Source: Dyadobacter beijingensis DSM 21582
GTDB lineage: Bacteria; Bacteroidota; Bacteroidia; Cytophagales; Spirosomataceae
DNA length: 64,000 nt
Assembly: GCF_000382205.1 (NCBI RefSeq)
Contig: NZ_KB907787.1
Span: 411,176-475,175, forward strand
Direction of reading: 5' to 3'
The translations under genes were made by a program, and so were the position numbers. The notes below the pieces were generated by a model. It had not been told where the DNA came from, did not search any database, and saw nothing but the letters and a program-made list of their open reading frames with translations. The stretch's first letter is position 1. Each line of letters begins with the position of its first letter. Shown here piece after piece: positions 26,072 through 35,378 of this stretch.

Positions 26072-27262
26072 TCAGTCTTCGCCGACACCGGCCGTATTGT
26101 TCCATCTTCCCCAGTTCACGGATGCCTCGTAATCCATCAGGAGGCTTTCAAAATACATTGCGCCCCAGGTCCAGTTAATATCCAGATCGTCGACGAGGTA
26201 CTGGGCCGCGGTCCCGCGTTCGGCGGCGGTAATGAAGCCGGTGGTATTGAGCTTACGCATAATTTCGTTGATCGTCCGGTCTTCCGTTTGGGCGTTCGTC
26301 CATTTGCCGAAAGCAGCGTGATCGTTGGTCCAGCGGCGGAAGAAATGATGCTTCACCCCGCTCGGTTTGAACATCCGCGGGCCGTACCGTAACAATGTCC
26401 AATGCCAGAATTCCCGTTTTAACAGGTTGGTTATGATCGCATCTTCCGTTACAGCATGCGACTGGGCCACTTTTACGCTCCTGTAAATGTAGGAAGCCGA
26501 AATGCAGCCCAGCGAGAGCCAGTCGGAGAGGCGGGTATCGGTCAACGGCTCTGCGGACGGGTAGGAAATGTCTTTTTTGACATAATCTTCAACATATGCT
26601 TTCAATGCCGCCAACGCGTGCGACTCGCCGCCCGGTGATGTTTCCGGTGCGCCTGCGGGGATCTCTTTCGGGTCGATACCCAGCTCGGGCAGGCCCGGCA
26701 TAGCGCCGGCTTCGTAGTCTGCGGGTAATGTAATTTTCTCCGGTGTCGGGAATTGTTCCTTGATTTTCAGGTCGTTGCTCAGCTGGCCGGCGAACTCCGC
26801 AAATGCGGAAGGTAGCTTGGAAACGGGGAAAGGCAGGTCGAACGCATTCACCATCGTATCCATCCAGAACAGCTTGATGTCCACATTCGCCAGTTTGAGA
26901 TTTTTACTCAATGAGGATTCGATGCGGGTTTCCTGCGGGGCGATTTCCTTGCTGGTATACACATAATCCGCGTCGTAGTCTTCCGCAAGTTTGGCGACGA
27001 TCGCTTCGGGTGCGCCCGTGCGTATGATGAGGTCGCCGCCTTTATGCCGGATATTTTCACGGAGCTCCGCCACGGATTCGATCAGGAAGCGGGCGCGCAA
27101 TGCGCTGGTGCGGCGGAAACCAAGCTTTGTTTTTTCAAATTGGCGTGGATCAAAAACATATACCGGGATGATTTCACCGGCGGAGCTAACGGCAGCGGCA
27201 AGCGCCTGGTTGTCCTTTAACCTCAAATCATTCCTGAACCAATAGATAATGCGTCGGGCCAT
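26072..27262 (-). CDS. DASH-type cryptochrome/photolyase, short form
   Basis: 396 residues. The N-terminal photolyase domain starts RRIIYWFRNDLRLKDNQAL and ends near 170; the FAD-binding domain follows with LSDWLSLGCIS and REFWHWTLLRYGPRMF. DASH proteins bind FAD and an antenna cofactor and repair cyclobutane dimers in single-stranded or looped DNA. The protein stops right after the WNNTAGVG segment, so the C-terminal stretch (about 50 residues) of typical DASH proteins is missing. The usual NRGRQN motif is replaced by AAERGTAAQYL. The following sequence shows no lost exon-like continuation in other frames. Activity is therefore uncertain. Confidence 0.85.
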   Translation of the reverse strand: MARRIIYWFRNDLRLKDNQALAAAVSSAGEIIPVYVFDPRQFEKTKLGFRRTSALRARFLIESVAELRENIRHKGGDLIIRTGAPEAIVAKLAEDYDADYVYTSKEIAPQETRIESSLSKNLKLANVDIKLFWMDTMVNAFDLPFPVSKLPSAFAEFAGQLSNDLKIKEQFPTPEKITLPADYEAGAMPGLPELGIDPKEIPAGAPETSPGGESHALAALKAYVEDYVKKDISYPSAEPLTDTRLSDWLSLGCISASYIYRSVKVAQSHAVTEDAIITNLLKREFWHWTLLRYGPRMFKPSGVKHHFFRRWTNDHAAFGKWTNAQTEDRTINEIMRKLNTTGFITAAERGTAAQYLVDDLDINWTWGAMYFESLLMDYEASVNWGRWNNTAGVGED

Positions 27263-27351
27263 TAATACAAACTGATAAGTACTCGTTGGGATGTTTATAA
27301 ATGCAAGTATACAAAAAATGACACGTCGGCATGACCCGGGCTGCCTATGAA

Positions 27352-27392
27352 AAAGCCCGCTGTGAACGGATCGGTTCGCAGCGGGCTTTGGT
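27352..27392 (-). terminator. Rho-independent terminator of the PorE-like gene
   Basis: AAAGCCCGCTG... pairs with ...CAGCGGGCTTT (27352-27367 with 27374-27389, one wobble). On the minus strand it is followed by a run of T. It starts 18 bases beyond the stop at 27407. Confidence 0.85.
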
Positions 27393-27406
27393 ATGGTTGG
27401 GTAAAA

Positions 27407-29431
27407 TCAGTAGCTCAGGATGGTGAATTCCGTGCGGCGGTTGCGTTGGTGCTCTTCCTCGGTTTTGGCGTTCGGAATGATGAGCTCCCTTTCCCCATAG
27501 CCTTTGGCCTCCATCCGGTCGGCCTCGATGCCTTTGGAATTCAGGTAGGCCACGGCGGATTCGGCGCGGTTCTGCGAGAGCGTCATGTTATAGGCGTCGG
27601 TCGCACGCGCATCCGTATGCGAGCTGAGCTCGATGGTCATCGTCGGGTTGTCTTTCAGAATCTGGACAAGCTTGTCGAGTTCCACCGCGGCGTCGGGACG
27701 GATATTGTATTTGTTCAAATCGTAATAAATGTTTTCCAGAACGAAGGTTTTGTTCAATTCCAGCTTGTCGAGCTTGATCGTCACATTGAATGTAGTGTCT
27801 GTTAACTCTTTGGTGAGGAAGATCGGCGGAATATTCCGTCCCGACATCGAGAACGGCTCGCGTTTGCTGATATAGCCTTTGCGCTGCACGAGTAACTGGT
27901 AGGATTGGCCTTCTTCGACGGGCTGCCGACCAAACTTGCCATCTTTGGCAGTCGGGAATTCGGCAATCTGTGTATCCGAAGTATCTGGCAGAATGTGTAC
28001 GACAGCCGAGTCGATCGGGGTAGGGGTTTCACCATTGGCAATCACATTTCCACCGAGGAAATAGCGTACCACTTTCCGTTTGCCGTTTATGAAGTTGGGG
28101 TTGTTCGGATTGAGCGGATCGTTGGGGTCGCTGTGCTTGGCAACGGTGGTCGTGTCTTCTTCCTCCGGCCCTGAAAAATAGTAAATGTCGTCATCGCCCT
28201 TGCCGCCGTCACGGTTTGAAGCGAAGAAGCCCTTATTGAGATCCTTGTAAAACACCAGTCCAAAGTCGTCTTGGGGGCTGTTAAACGGAAGCCCCATATT
28301 TTCGATCGTGATCACACCTTGCGTCCGGGTAGCTGAAAACAGGTCGAGTTTGCCGAGGCCAGGGTGGCCGTCGGATGCAAAGTAGAGCTTTCCGCCTTCC
28401 GCTACGTAGGGAAACATATCGTCACCGGCGGTATTAATGTCGCGGCCCATATTAACGGGGCGGCTGAACCGGCCGGAGGCATCCATATTGGTGCGGTAAA
28501 TGTCGATACCGCCTACGCCGCCGGCGCGGTTGGAGGCGAAATAGAGCGTCTTGCCGTCGCGGGAGAATGCGGGCGAGCCATCCCATGCAAGCGAATCGTT
28601 AATGGGGAGCAGGGCGGGTGGTGTCCATTGGCCGTTGATGTTGCGGCTCATGTAGAGATCCACATCCGGCGATTTGTCTTTTTTCTTGCCGGTATTACTC
28701 CTGGCGAATACGAGCGTTTTGCCATCGGGCGAGAACGCGGGAGACGCGTCGTGAGCTTCCGGCGCAAAAACTTCCTGGCTAAAAAGAACAGGGTTGCCCT
28801 GTGTACTGCCAGGATCGGAAGCGATATTGATTTTGTAAAGCCCCAGCATCGGCTGGCCGTTGTTGGTGTAAATCTTCTCTTTTTTAGAAGCGGAGAACAC
28901 TAGCTCATTGCCTACGACGGTCGGCGAGAACTCCGAGCCGGCGGTATTCAACGGAAGGTCTTTGAGTGTGACTTCCATTTTTGTCGTTTTCAGGCGGTCG
29001 GCAATGCGGATGATTTCCACTTCGCGCAATGCCCTTTCCTGCAAATTCTGGGCTACATTCTGGGTTTTTGCGAACTCGGAGAATTGTGCGGAAGCATCGG
29101 CATACTCGCCGGTGGTTTTCAATGCATAGGCATATTGAAAACGGGCGTCGGGATTCGTAATGCCGCCGTCGAGCGCTTTTTTATAATAGGGAATGGCTTC
29201 TTTGAAGCGGTTGGAGAGGCGGTACGACTCGGCGATGAGGTAGCTCGTCTGCACGGGTTCATAGTTGGCTTCGGCTGCTTTCTGGAAACCCTTGATCGCG
29301 AGATCATACTCGCCGTTTGCAAATTTCTTCTGACCGTCTTTATAGGCCTGCATCGCCGAATTGCATCCGGACAAGTATAAGCAAAGGGCAAAACAAATTA
29401 TGAGAGTAAAGTAACTCCGGAAAAGTTTCAT
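27407..29431 (-). CDS. porE: OmpA-type lipoprotein with TPR, PD40 propeller and CRD domains (PorE-like T9SS component)
   Basis: 674 residues. The lipobox LCLYLSGC gives a lipid anchor at C23. Order: TPR region about 25-130 (GEYDLAIKGFQKAAE), PD40/beta-propeller about 165-420 (SPAFSPDGKTLVFARS, SPAFSRDGKTLYFASN, FFASNRDGGKGDDDIY), carboxypeptidase-regulatory-like domain about 455-550, and an OmpA peptidoglycan-binding domain (SSHTDARATDAYNMTLSQNR). This order and length match PorE (PG1058, about 672 residues) of Porphyromonas, which ties the T9SS to the cell wall. Similar non-T9SS paralogues exist in Bacteroidetes, so the symbol is tentative. Confidence 0.65.
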   Translation of the reverse strand: MKLFRSYFTLIICFALCLYLSGCNSAMQAYKDGQKKFANGEYDLAIKGFQKAAEANYEPVQTSYLIAESYRLSNRFKEAIPYYKKALDGGITNPDARFQYAYALKTTGEYADASAQFSEFAKTQNVAQNLQERALREVEIIRIADRLKTTKMEVTLKDLPLNTAGSEFSPTVVGNELVFSASKKEKIYTNNGQPMLGLYKINIASDPGSTQGNPVLFSQEVFAPEAHDASPAFSPDGKTLVFARSNTGKKKDKSPDVDLYMSRNINGQWTPPALLPINDSLAWDGSPAFSRDGKTLYFASNRAGGVGGIDIYRTNMDASGRFSRPVNMGRDINTAGDDMFPYVAEGGKLYFASDGHPGLGKLDLFSATRTQGVITIENMGLPFNSPQDDFGLVFYKDLNKGFFASNRDGGKGDDDIYYFSGPEEEDTTTVAKHSDPNDPLNPNNPNFINGKRKVVRYFLGGNVIANGETPTPIDSAVVHILPDTSDTQIAEFPTAKDGKFGRQPVEEGQSYQLLVQRKGYISKREPFSMSGRNIPPIFLTKELTDTTFNVTIKLDKLELNKTFVLENIYYDLNKYNIRPDAAVELDKLVQILKDNPTMTIELSSHTDARATDAYNMTLSQNRAESAVAYLNSKGIEADRMEAKGYGERELIIPNAKTEEEHQRNRRTEFTILSY

Positions 29432-29621
29432 AATGTAAAGTATAAAATCAAGATTCGACGCGCACTGGGTTTCTGAAAAACAATACTAATAAACAACGTT
29501 TGGAAATAAAATTCAGGATACTAGATAGGAAGAATTTTATTCGAATCTGACCCCTTGTGACCACTTCCTGACAACCCTTCCTGCCGAATGGTAGGAAATG
29601 GATAAAAAAAGTTGTTAACGG

Positions 29622-29652
29622 TTTGTAAATCAAGGATGGTTTATTACTTTTG
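29622..29652 (+). promoter_or_regulatory. Promoter of rpsL
   Basis: TTTG (29622-29625), 19 bases, TACTTTTG (29645-29652): an exact match to the Bacteroidetes consensus. The following bases GCAGTCCG recur after the rplC promoter. Confidence 0.85.
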
Positions 29653-29693
29653 CAGTCCGATTTTTCGGGAAAAGTGTTTATATAACAAACGAT

Positions 29694-29707
29694 CGGTTAG
29701 CTAACCG
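29694..29707. repeat. 14-bp perfect palindrome in the rpsL leader
   Basis: CGGTTAGCTAACCG lies between the promoter and the rpsL ATG (29728). It could form a dimeric protein site in DNA, or a small hairpin in the leader. Confidence 0.4.
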
Positions 29708-29727
29708 GATCAAAATCAAATTGTTAA

Positions 29728-30141
29728 ATGCCTACTATTTCACAATTAGTCCGTAAAGGTAGAGAGACCATTACATGGAAATCCAAGTCTCCGGCTTTGG
29801 ATTCATGCCCTCAGCGCAGGGGCGTGTGCACCCGGGTGTACACAACTACGCCTAAGAAACCGAACTCCGCGCTTCGTAAAGTAGCCCGTGTTCGTCTTTC
29901 GAACAACAAGGAGGTGAATGCCTACATCCCAGGTGAAGGCCACAACCTGCAAGAGCACTCGATCGTATTGATCCGCGGTGGTCGTGTGAAGGATTTGCCA
30001 GGTGTTCGTTACCACATTATCCGTGGTGCATTGGATACCGCCGGTGTTAACGGACGTAAACAACGTCGTTCTAAATATGGTGCGAAGCGTCCGAAACCAG
30101 GACAAGCTCCGGCAGCGCCAGTAAAAGGTAAGAAAAAATAA
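29728..30141 (+). CDS. rpsL: 30S ribosomal protein S12
   Basis: 137 residues. Conserved decoding-centre segments [16 protein letters not shown] and [14 protein letters not shown] are intact, with the lysine in TPKKPN that is lost in streptomycin-resistant strains still present. A lysine- and proline-rich tail ([18 protein letters not shown]) exceeds the length in E. coli. First gene of the str-type group; rpsG follows after 119 bases. Confidence 0.98.
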   Translation: MPTISQLVRKGRETITWKSKSPALDSCPQRRGVCTRVYTTTPKKPNSALRKVARVRLSNNKEVNAYIPGEGHNLQEHSIVLIRGGRVKDLPGVRYHIIRGALDTAGVNGRKQRRSKYGAKRPKPGQAPAAPVKGKKK

Positions 30142-30260
30142 AAAGTAACTCTCTCTGCTTTTATTAAGTAATTCAATCTTATAAAAGGGAAGTAATCCTG
30201 GCATTTACCCCAGGGTGAATAAGTTGCAAAACGAAACCTCGTTAAAAAAATTAAGACAAA

Positions 30261-30728
30261 ATGAGAAAGTCGAAACCTAAGAAAAGATATATCCTTCCTG
30301 ATCCGAAGTTCAGGGACGTACAGGTTACCAAATTCGTAAACAACCTGATGTACGAAGGAAAGAAGAGCATTGCTTTCACTATTTTCTATGATGCATTGGA
30401 ACTGGTTGAGAAAAAAACCAGCGAAAATGGCCTGGAAACATGGAAAAAGGCACTGAACAATGTTACCCCTTCCGTAGAGGTGAAGAGCCGTCGCGTGGGT
30501 GGTGCTACTTTCCAGGTTCCTACCGAAGTTCGTCCTGAGCGCAAGCAGTCACTGGGCATGAAATGGTTGATCAACTATTCCCGCAAGCGTGGTGAAAAGA
30601 CAATGGTTGACCGTCTGGCTGGCGAAATCATCGCTGCTGCGAAAGGTGAAGGTGCTGCTGTGAAGAAGAAAGACGATACGCACCGTATGGCAGATGCCAA
30701 CAAGGCGTTCTCGCACTTCCGTTTCTAA
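30261..30728 (+). CDS. rpsG: 30S ribosomal protein S7
   Basis: 155 residues, starting [18 protein letters not shown]7 organises the head of the small subunit by binding the 3' major domain of 16S rRNA. Segments [30 protein letters not shown] and [15 protein letters not shown] match the family. It probably shares the rpsL transcript and is followed by a terminator. Confidence 0.98.
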   Translation: MRKSKPKKRYILPDPKFRDVQVTKFVNNLMYEGKKSIAFTIFYDALELVEKKTSENGLETWKKALNNVTPSVEVKSRRVGGATFQVPTEVRPERKQSLGMKWLINYSRKRGEKTMVDRLAGEIIAAAKGEGAAVKKKDDTHRMADANKAFSHFRF

Positions 30729-30753
30729 GCAGGAGCGCAGACATAATGAATGG

Positions 30754-30787
30754 TCGGGAGCCCGGTTTGTCCGGGTTCCCGATTTTT
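30754..30787 (+). terminator. Terminator after rpsG
   Basis: TCGGGAGCCCGG (30754-30765), loop TTTGT, CCGGGTTCCCGA (30771-30782, one wobble), then TTTTTATTTT. It separates rpsG from fusA, which has its own promoter. Confidence 0.85.
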
Positions 30788-30823
30788 ATTTTAATGGTTT
30801 TGAGAAAAATAACTTTTCCTTAA

Positions 30824-30854
30824 TTGTTTTTATAATCAACAATTTATACTTTTG
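30824..30854 (+). promoter_or_regulatory. Promoter of fusA
   Basis: TACTTTTG (30847-30854) is an exact -7 box. TTG at 30824-30826 gives a partial -33 box with 20 bases between. The ATG of fusA is at 30957, leaving a leader of about 100 bases. Confidence 0.7.
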
Positions 30855-30956
30855 CGCTCTGAATTTTCAAAACCAGCAGTTTACGCTGAGCAGAAAGTTC
30901 GAACAGCTTCGCATTGAATTGCACTTTGAATATAAAAAAACACATCACCATCTGTC

Positions 30957-33077
30957 ATGGCACGTGATTTAAGATTAACAAGAAACATAGGTATTGCTGC
31001 GCACATCGATGCCGGTAAAACGACGACAACGGAGCGTATCCTTTACTACGCAGGGGTTAGCCACAAAATCGGAGAAGTGCACGATGGTGCTGCTACGATG
31101 GACTGGATGGAGCAGGAGCAGGAGCGTGGTATCACTATTACTTCCGCTGCTACGACTGTTAACTGGAACTACCGCAACGAAAAATACCACATCAACATCA
31201 TCGATACTCCGGGGCACGTTGACTTTACCGTAGAGGTAAACCGTTCACTCCGCGTATTGGATGGTCTTGTGTTCCTTTTCAGTGCAGTAGATGGTGTTGA
31301 GCCTCAGTCTGAAACAAACTGGCGCCTTGCTAACAACTATAATGTAGCGCGTATCGGTTTCGTGAACAAAATGGACCGTTCGGGTGCAGACTTCCTGAAA
31401 GTTTGTACGCAGGTGAAAGAAATGCTGGGCAGCTACGCTGTACCTCTTCAATTGCCTATCGGTGCAGAAGATACTTTCCGTGGCGTGGTTGACCTCGTTA
31501 ACTTCCGCGGTATCGAGTGGAACGAAGCTGATAAAGGTATGACTTTCACCGAGGTGCCTATTCCTGACGATATGCTGGAAGAAGCTACCGAATGGAGAGA
31601 GAAATTGCTCGAAGCGGTTGCTGAGTTCGACGAGACTTTGATGGAGAAATACTTCGAAGATCCTAACTCCATCACAGAAGACGAAATCCTTGCGGCATTG
31701 CGCGCTGCGACTATCAGCATGAAGATTGTTCCGATGGTTTGCGGATCTTCTTTCAAAAACAAAGGCGTTCAAACCATGCTGGATTACGTGATGGCTATCC
31801 TGCCTTCACCACTGGATCGCGAAAACATCGTTGGTACAGATCCGCGCACAGGTAACGAAATCAGCCGTAAGCCGTCAGAAACAGATCCTTTCTGCGCGCT
31901 TGCATTCAAAATTGCAACTGACCCTTACGTAGGTCGCCTTTGCTTCATCCGTTCTTACTCGGGTGTACTTGAATCAGGTTCATATGTATTGAACAACCGT
32001 TCAGGTAACAAAGAGCGTATCTCCCGTATTTTCCAAATGCACGCTAACAAGCAAAATCAGATCGATAAGCTGGAAGCAGGTGATATTGGTGCGGTAGTAG
32101 GTTTTAAAGATATCAAAACAGGAGATACCCTTTCAGAGGAAAAATCGCCTATCATCCTCGAATCAATGGTGTTCCCGGAACCGGTAATCGGTTATGCGAT
32201 CGAGCCTAAGAAAGCGGCTGACAGCGATAACTTCTCGAAAGCGATCACCAAACTGATCGAAGAAGATCCGACGCTTCAGGTTGAATCGAACGAAGAGACT
32301 GGTCAGACGATCATCAAAGGTATGGGTGAGCTTCACTTGGAAATCATCATCGACCGTATGCGTCGTGAGTTCAAAGTGGAAGTAAACCAGGGTGCTCCTC
32401 AGGTTGCTTACAAAGAGATTCTTACCAAGAACTTCGAACACCGTGAGGTTTACAAGAAACAAACGGGTGGTCGTGGTAAATTCGCCGATATCGTATTCGA
32501 AATCGGACCACGTGACGACAACGAAGAAGGCAAAGAGCCAAAAACCGGTTTGCAGTTTGTGAACGAAGTTGTGGGTGGTGCTATCCCTCGCGAATTCATC
32601 GCTCCTGTTCAGAAAGGTTTCGAAGCTGCGATGATCAACGGTGCGCTTGCCGGGTTCCCATTGGATTCCATGAAAGTGCGTTTGTTCCACGGTTCATTCC
32701 ACGATGTCGATTCAGATTCACTCTCTTTCGAATTGGCTGCCAAGCTTGGTTTCAAAGAAGCTGCACGCAACGCCGGATCGAAATTGCTGGAACCTATCAT
32801 GCACGTGGAAGTTCTGACTCCGGACGAGTATACTGGTCCTATCACAGGTGACTTGAACCGTCGTCGTGGTATCATGCGCGGTATGGACACCCGTAACGGT
32901 GCGCAGGTGATCAAGGCTGATGTACCTTTGTCGGAATTGTTCGGTTACGTAACTGACCTTCGTACCATGTCATCAGGCCGTGCTACTGCATCCCTGACAT
33001 TCGCTTACTACGAAATCGTACCGAATAACATCGCTGAGGGTGTTATCGAGAAGGCGAAAGGCCTCGTTAAGGCTTAA
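30957..33077 (+). CDS. fusA: Elongation factor G
   Basis: 706 residues, the translocation GTPase. G1 is [10 protein letters not shown], switch [11 protein letters not shown], and G4 NKMD; domain IV has the PQVAYKEI region and the C-terminal part [29 protein letters not shown]. Length is normal for Bacteroidetes EF-G. It sits on its own promoter between two terminators, so its expression can be set apart from rpsL-rpsG, unlike in E. coli. tuf is not in the window. Confidence 0.98.
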   Translation: MARDLRLTRNIGIAAHIDAGKTTTTERILYYAGVSHKIGEVHDGAATMDWMEQEQERGITITSAATTVNWNYRNEKYHINIIDTPGHVDFTVEVNRSLRVLDGLVFLFSAVDGVEPQSETNWRLANNYNVARIGFVNKMDRSGADFLKVCTQVKEMLGSYAVPLQLPIGAEDTFRGVVDLVNFRGIEWNEADKGMTFTEVPIPDDMLEEATEWREKLLEAVAEFDETLMEKYFEDPNSITEDEILAALRAATISMKIVPMVCGSSFKNKGVQTMLDYVMAILPSPLDRENIVGTDPRTGNEISRKPSETDPFCALAFKIATDPYVGRLCFIRSYSGVLESGSYVLNNRSGNKERISRIFQMHANKQNQIDKLEAGDIGAVVGFKDIKTGDTLSEEKSPIILESMVFPEPVIGYAIEPKKAADSDNFSKAITKLIEEDPTLQVESNEETGQTIIKGMGELHLEIIIDRMRREFKVEVNQGAPQVAYKEILTKNFEHREVYKKQTGGRGKFADIVFEIGPRDDNEEGKEPKTGLQFVNEVVGGAIPREFIAPVQKGFEAAMINGALAGFPLDSMKVRLFHGSFHDVDSDSLSFELAAKLGFKEAARNAGSKLLEPIMHVEVLTPDEYTGPITGDLNRRRGIMRGMDTRNGAQVIKADVPLSELFGYVTDLRTMSSGRATASLTFAYYEIVPNNIAEGVIEKAKGLVKA

Positions 33078-33084
33078 TAAAATG

Positions 33085-33120
33085 AATGCGTTGCAGGAGC
33101 AATTCTGCAACGCATTTTTA
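33085..33120 (+). terminator. Terminator after fusA
   Basis: AATGCGTTGCAG (33085-33096), 8-base loop, CTGCAACGCATT (33105-33116), followed by T residues. Perfect 12-bp stem starting 7 bases past the fusA stop. Confidence 0.88.
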
Positions 33121-33210
33121 TGATATAGCCTGTGAAGTAAATGGTTCTTTCACAGGTGTAATTGTCAGGCAACCTGATGAGATTTTCTGAACCGGAAACA
33201 AACCAATACA

Positions 33211-33516
33211 ATGAATCAAAAGATCCGTATCAAACTTCGGTCATTCGACCACAACTTGGTTGACAAATCAGCTGAGAAAATCGTTAAGGCAGTAAAGGCG
33301 ACAGGCGCGGTAGTAAGCGGTCCTATTCCTTTGCCTACAAAGACAGAGAAATTCACTGTTCTTCGTTCGCCGCACGTTAACAAAAAATCGAGAGAGCAAT
33401 TCCAGCTTTGTACCTACAAGCGTTTGGTGGACATTTTCTCTACAAGTGCAAAAACGGTAGACGCCCTGATGAAGCTCGAATTGCCAAGCGGCGTTGACGT
33501 AGAGATCAAAGTTTAG
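33211..33516 (+). CDS. rpsJ: 30S ribosomal protein S10
   Basis: 101 residues, starting [20 protein letters not shown], with [25 protein letters not shown] in the loop that reaches the rRNA. S10 (NusE) also acts in antitermination in other bacteria. It is isolated between the fusA terminator and its own terminator at 33649, not fused to the rplC transcript as in E. coli. Confidence 0.97.
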   Translation: MNQKIRIKLRSFDHNLVDKSAEKIVKAVKATGAVVSGPIPLPTKTEKFTVLRSPHVNKKSREQFQLCTYKRLVDIFSTSAKTVDALMKLELPSGVDVEIKV

Positions 33517-33648
33517 TATTACCGGCTTAGTTAAGCCAACTACATAAATTGGATGAAGGTCCGGGTTCCTCTGGAAACCACATCTGAGCTCAGAAAAGCC
33601 TGACAGGCACGCAGTTAATGGCGATATCAGTCAGCTTCTCACAAAATG
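33517..33648 (+). other. Structured gene-free stretch between rpsJ and its terminator
   Basis: About 130 bases without a reading frame worth calling. Several short complementary pairs occur: GGCTTA/TAAGCC (33525-33537), GGTTCC/GGAAACC, the palindrome CTGAGCTCAG and GCCTGACAGGC. It runs into a strong terminator. It could be a 3' untranslated region, a small RNA, or a leader remnant. I recognise no known RNA family; it does not carry the SRP RNA core. Confidence 0.3.
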
Positions 33649-33679
33649 AGGTCAGATGTTCGTTCATCTGACCTTTTTT
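33649..33679 (+). terminator. Terminator upstream of rplC
   Basis: AGGTCAGATG (33649-33658), loop TTCGTT, CATCTGACCT (33665-33674), followed by TTTTT. It ends the rpsJ transcription unit. Confidence 0.88.
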
Positions 33680-33711
33680 GCTGATTATCAGCGAGAAATA
33701 TTTTTAGGCTG

Positions 33712-33743
33712 TTAGGATATAAAATTCGTTTTTTCTACCTTTG
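33712..33743 (+). promoter_or_regulatory. Promoter of the rplC gene block
   Basis: TACCTTTG (33736-33743) is an exact -7 box; TTAG at 33712-33715 is a partial -33 box at 20 bases. GCAGTCCG after the box is identical to the bases after the rpsL promoter. Confidence 0.75.
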
Positions 33744-33795
33744 CAGTCCGTTTTAAAGAATAAGGGGTTTTACCTGCTAAATTTAAATTTCAAAC

Positions 33796-34416
33796 ATGTC
33801 TGGTTTAATTGGTAAAAAAATCGGAATGACTAGTTTGTACAATGCTGACGGGCAGGCTCTGGCATGTACTGTGATCCAAGCTGGTCCTTGTGTTGTTACA
33901 CAAGTTAGGTCCGAAGAAAAGGATGGCTATAAGGCTATCCAGTTAGGTTTTGGTGAGAAGAAAGAAAAGAACACCTCCCAGCCTCTGATTGGCCACTTCA
34001 AGAAAGCCAACACGACTCCCAAGCAAAAATTGGTTGAGTTCAAGGAATTCGAAGTGGAACATGAACTTGGAACTTCATTGTCCGTACAGGACATCTTTGA
34101 AGAAGGCGAGTTTGTTGACGTAGTAGGATCTGCCAAAGGTCGCGGTTTCCAGGGTGTTGTAAAACGTCACGGATTCGGCGGGGTAGGTGGTCAGACGCAC
34201 GGTCAGCATAACAGGGCCCGTCACCCAGGTTCGATTGGTGCTTGTTCATTCCCATCACGCGTATTCAAAGGTATCCGTATGGGTGGACGCATGGGTAACA
34301 ATCGTGTAAAGATTCAGAATTTGCGTATTCTGAAAGTGATACCTGAGCAGAACATTCTTGTAGTGAGTGGCTCAGTACCGGGTTCAAAGAATTCATTTCT
34401 AATCATTGAGAAGTAG
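33796..34416 (+). CDS. rplC: 50S ribosomal protein L3
   Basis: 206 residues. N-terminus [18 protein letters not shown] and the rRNA-core loop [18 protein letters not shown] are typical; this loop reaches toward the peptidyl-transferase centre. First gene of the long block that ends with rplQ; rplD follows after 5 bases. Confidence 0.97.
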   Translation: MSGLIGKKIGMTSLYNADGQALACTVIQAGPCVVTQVRSEEKDGYKAIQLGFGEKKEKNTSQPLIGHFKKANTTPKQKLVEFKEFEVEHELGTSLSVQDIFEEGEFVDVVGSAKGRGFQGVVKRHGFGGVGGQTHGQHNRARHPGSIGACSFPSRVFKGIRMGGRMGNNRVKIQNLRILKVIPEQNILVVSGSVPGSKNSFLIIEK

Positions 34417-34421
34417 TACCG

Positions 34422-35051
34422 ATGGAACTGTCCGTATTAAATATAAAAGGAGAAGATACCGGCAAGAAGGTAACTGTGTCAGAAGAAGTATTCGGCATTG
34501 AACCTAGCACGCACGCGATCTATCTCGATGTGAAGCTTTACCTGGCTAACCAGCGTCAGGGAACGCACAAATCAAAAGAACGTGCAGAGGTAAGTCACTC
34601 TACACGTAAAATCAAACGCCAAAAAGGAACCGGCGGAGCTCGTGCAGGTAGCATTAAGTCTCCGGTGTTCGTAGGTGGTGGCCGTATTTTCGGTCCACGG
34701 CCCCGCACATACGGTTTCAAACTGAACAAGAAAGTAAAAGCCCTGGCTCGCCGTTCGGCACTTTCTGTGAAGGCGCAAGCTAACGCCGTTTCGGTTTTGG
34801 AAGCATTCACTTTCGACGCTCCAAAAACGAAGTCTTTCCTGAATGTATTGAATTCACTTTCTCTTGTGAATACAAAGACATTATTGATCCTTCCAGAGAT
34901 CGACAACAATGTATACCTGTCGAGCCGTAACATTCCGAAAGCGAAGGTTACAACTGTGGATTCGGTTAATACATATGACCTGATGAATGCAGACCGTCTT
35001 CTGATAAGTGAATCTGCTCTTTCTATTTTGGAAACCCAATTGAACAAATAA
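34422..35051 (+). CDS. rplD: 50S ribosomal protein L4
   Basis: 209 residues. The exit-tunnel loop contains [18 protein letters not shown] and [15 protein letters not shown]. In E. coli L4 represses the S10 operon by attenuation; I see no matching leader structure that could be compared base by base. Two bases separate its stop from rplW. Confidence 0.97.
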   Translation: MELSVLNIKGEDTGKKVTVSEEVFGIEPSTHAIYLDVKLYLANQRQGTHKSKERAEVSHSTRKIKRQKGTGGARAGSIKSPVFVGGGRIFGPRPRTYGFKLNKKVKALARRSALSVKAQANAVSVLEAFTFDAPKTKSFLNVLNSLSLVNTKTLLILPEIDNNVYLSSRNIPKAKVTTVDSVNTYDLMNADRLLISESALSILETQLNK

Positions 35052-35053
35052 CA

Positions 35054-35341
35054 ATGAGTGTACTGAAACGTCCGATTATAACTGAAAAGGTAACGGCTCA
35101 GGGTGGTCAAGGTAAATACGCTTTCGAAGTCTCCCTTACTGCAAACAAGGTAGAGATTAAGAAGGCTGTTGAGAAACTGTTCGGGGTTACCGTAGAGAGC
35201 GTTCATACCATGCGCAGCATTGGTAAAAGCAAATCCCGCACATCGGGAGGTAAGTTTGTCACTGGAAAAACGTCAACGATCAAAAAGGCGATCATCACAG
35301 TAGCCGAGGGCGAAGCGATCGATATCTACGGAGAAGCCTAG
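35054..35341 (+). CDS. rplW: 50S ribosomal protein L23
   Basis: 95 residues, starting MSVLKRPIITEKVTAQGGQGKYAFEV. It lies at the tunnel exit and contacts trigger factor and SRP. The segment KVEIKKAVEKLFGVTVESVHT is the conserved family core. Tightly coupled to rplD. Confidence 0.97.
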   Translation: MSVLKRPIITEKVTAQGGQGKYAFEVSLTANKVEIKKAVEKLFGVTVESVHTMRSIGKSKSRTSGGKFVTGKTSTIKKAIITVAEGEAIDIYGEA

Positions 35342-35378
35342 TTGAACGATTTCAAATCATTAGACGAGTTAATAGCAA

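Noticed and set aside
33540..33600. Possible SRP RNA because of GGTCCGGG
   Set aside because: The conserved SRP core (GGAAGGAAGCAGC-like) is absent, so the match is only a short word.
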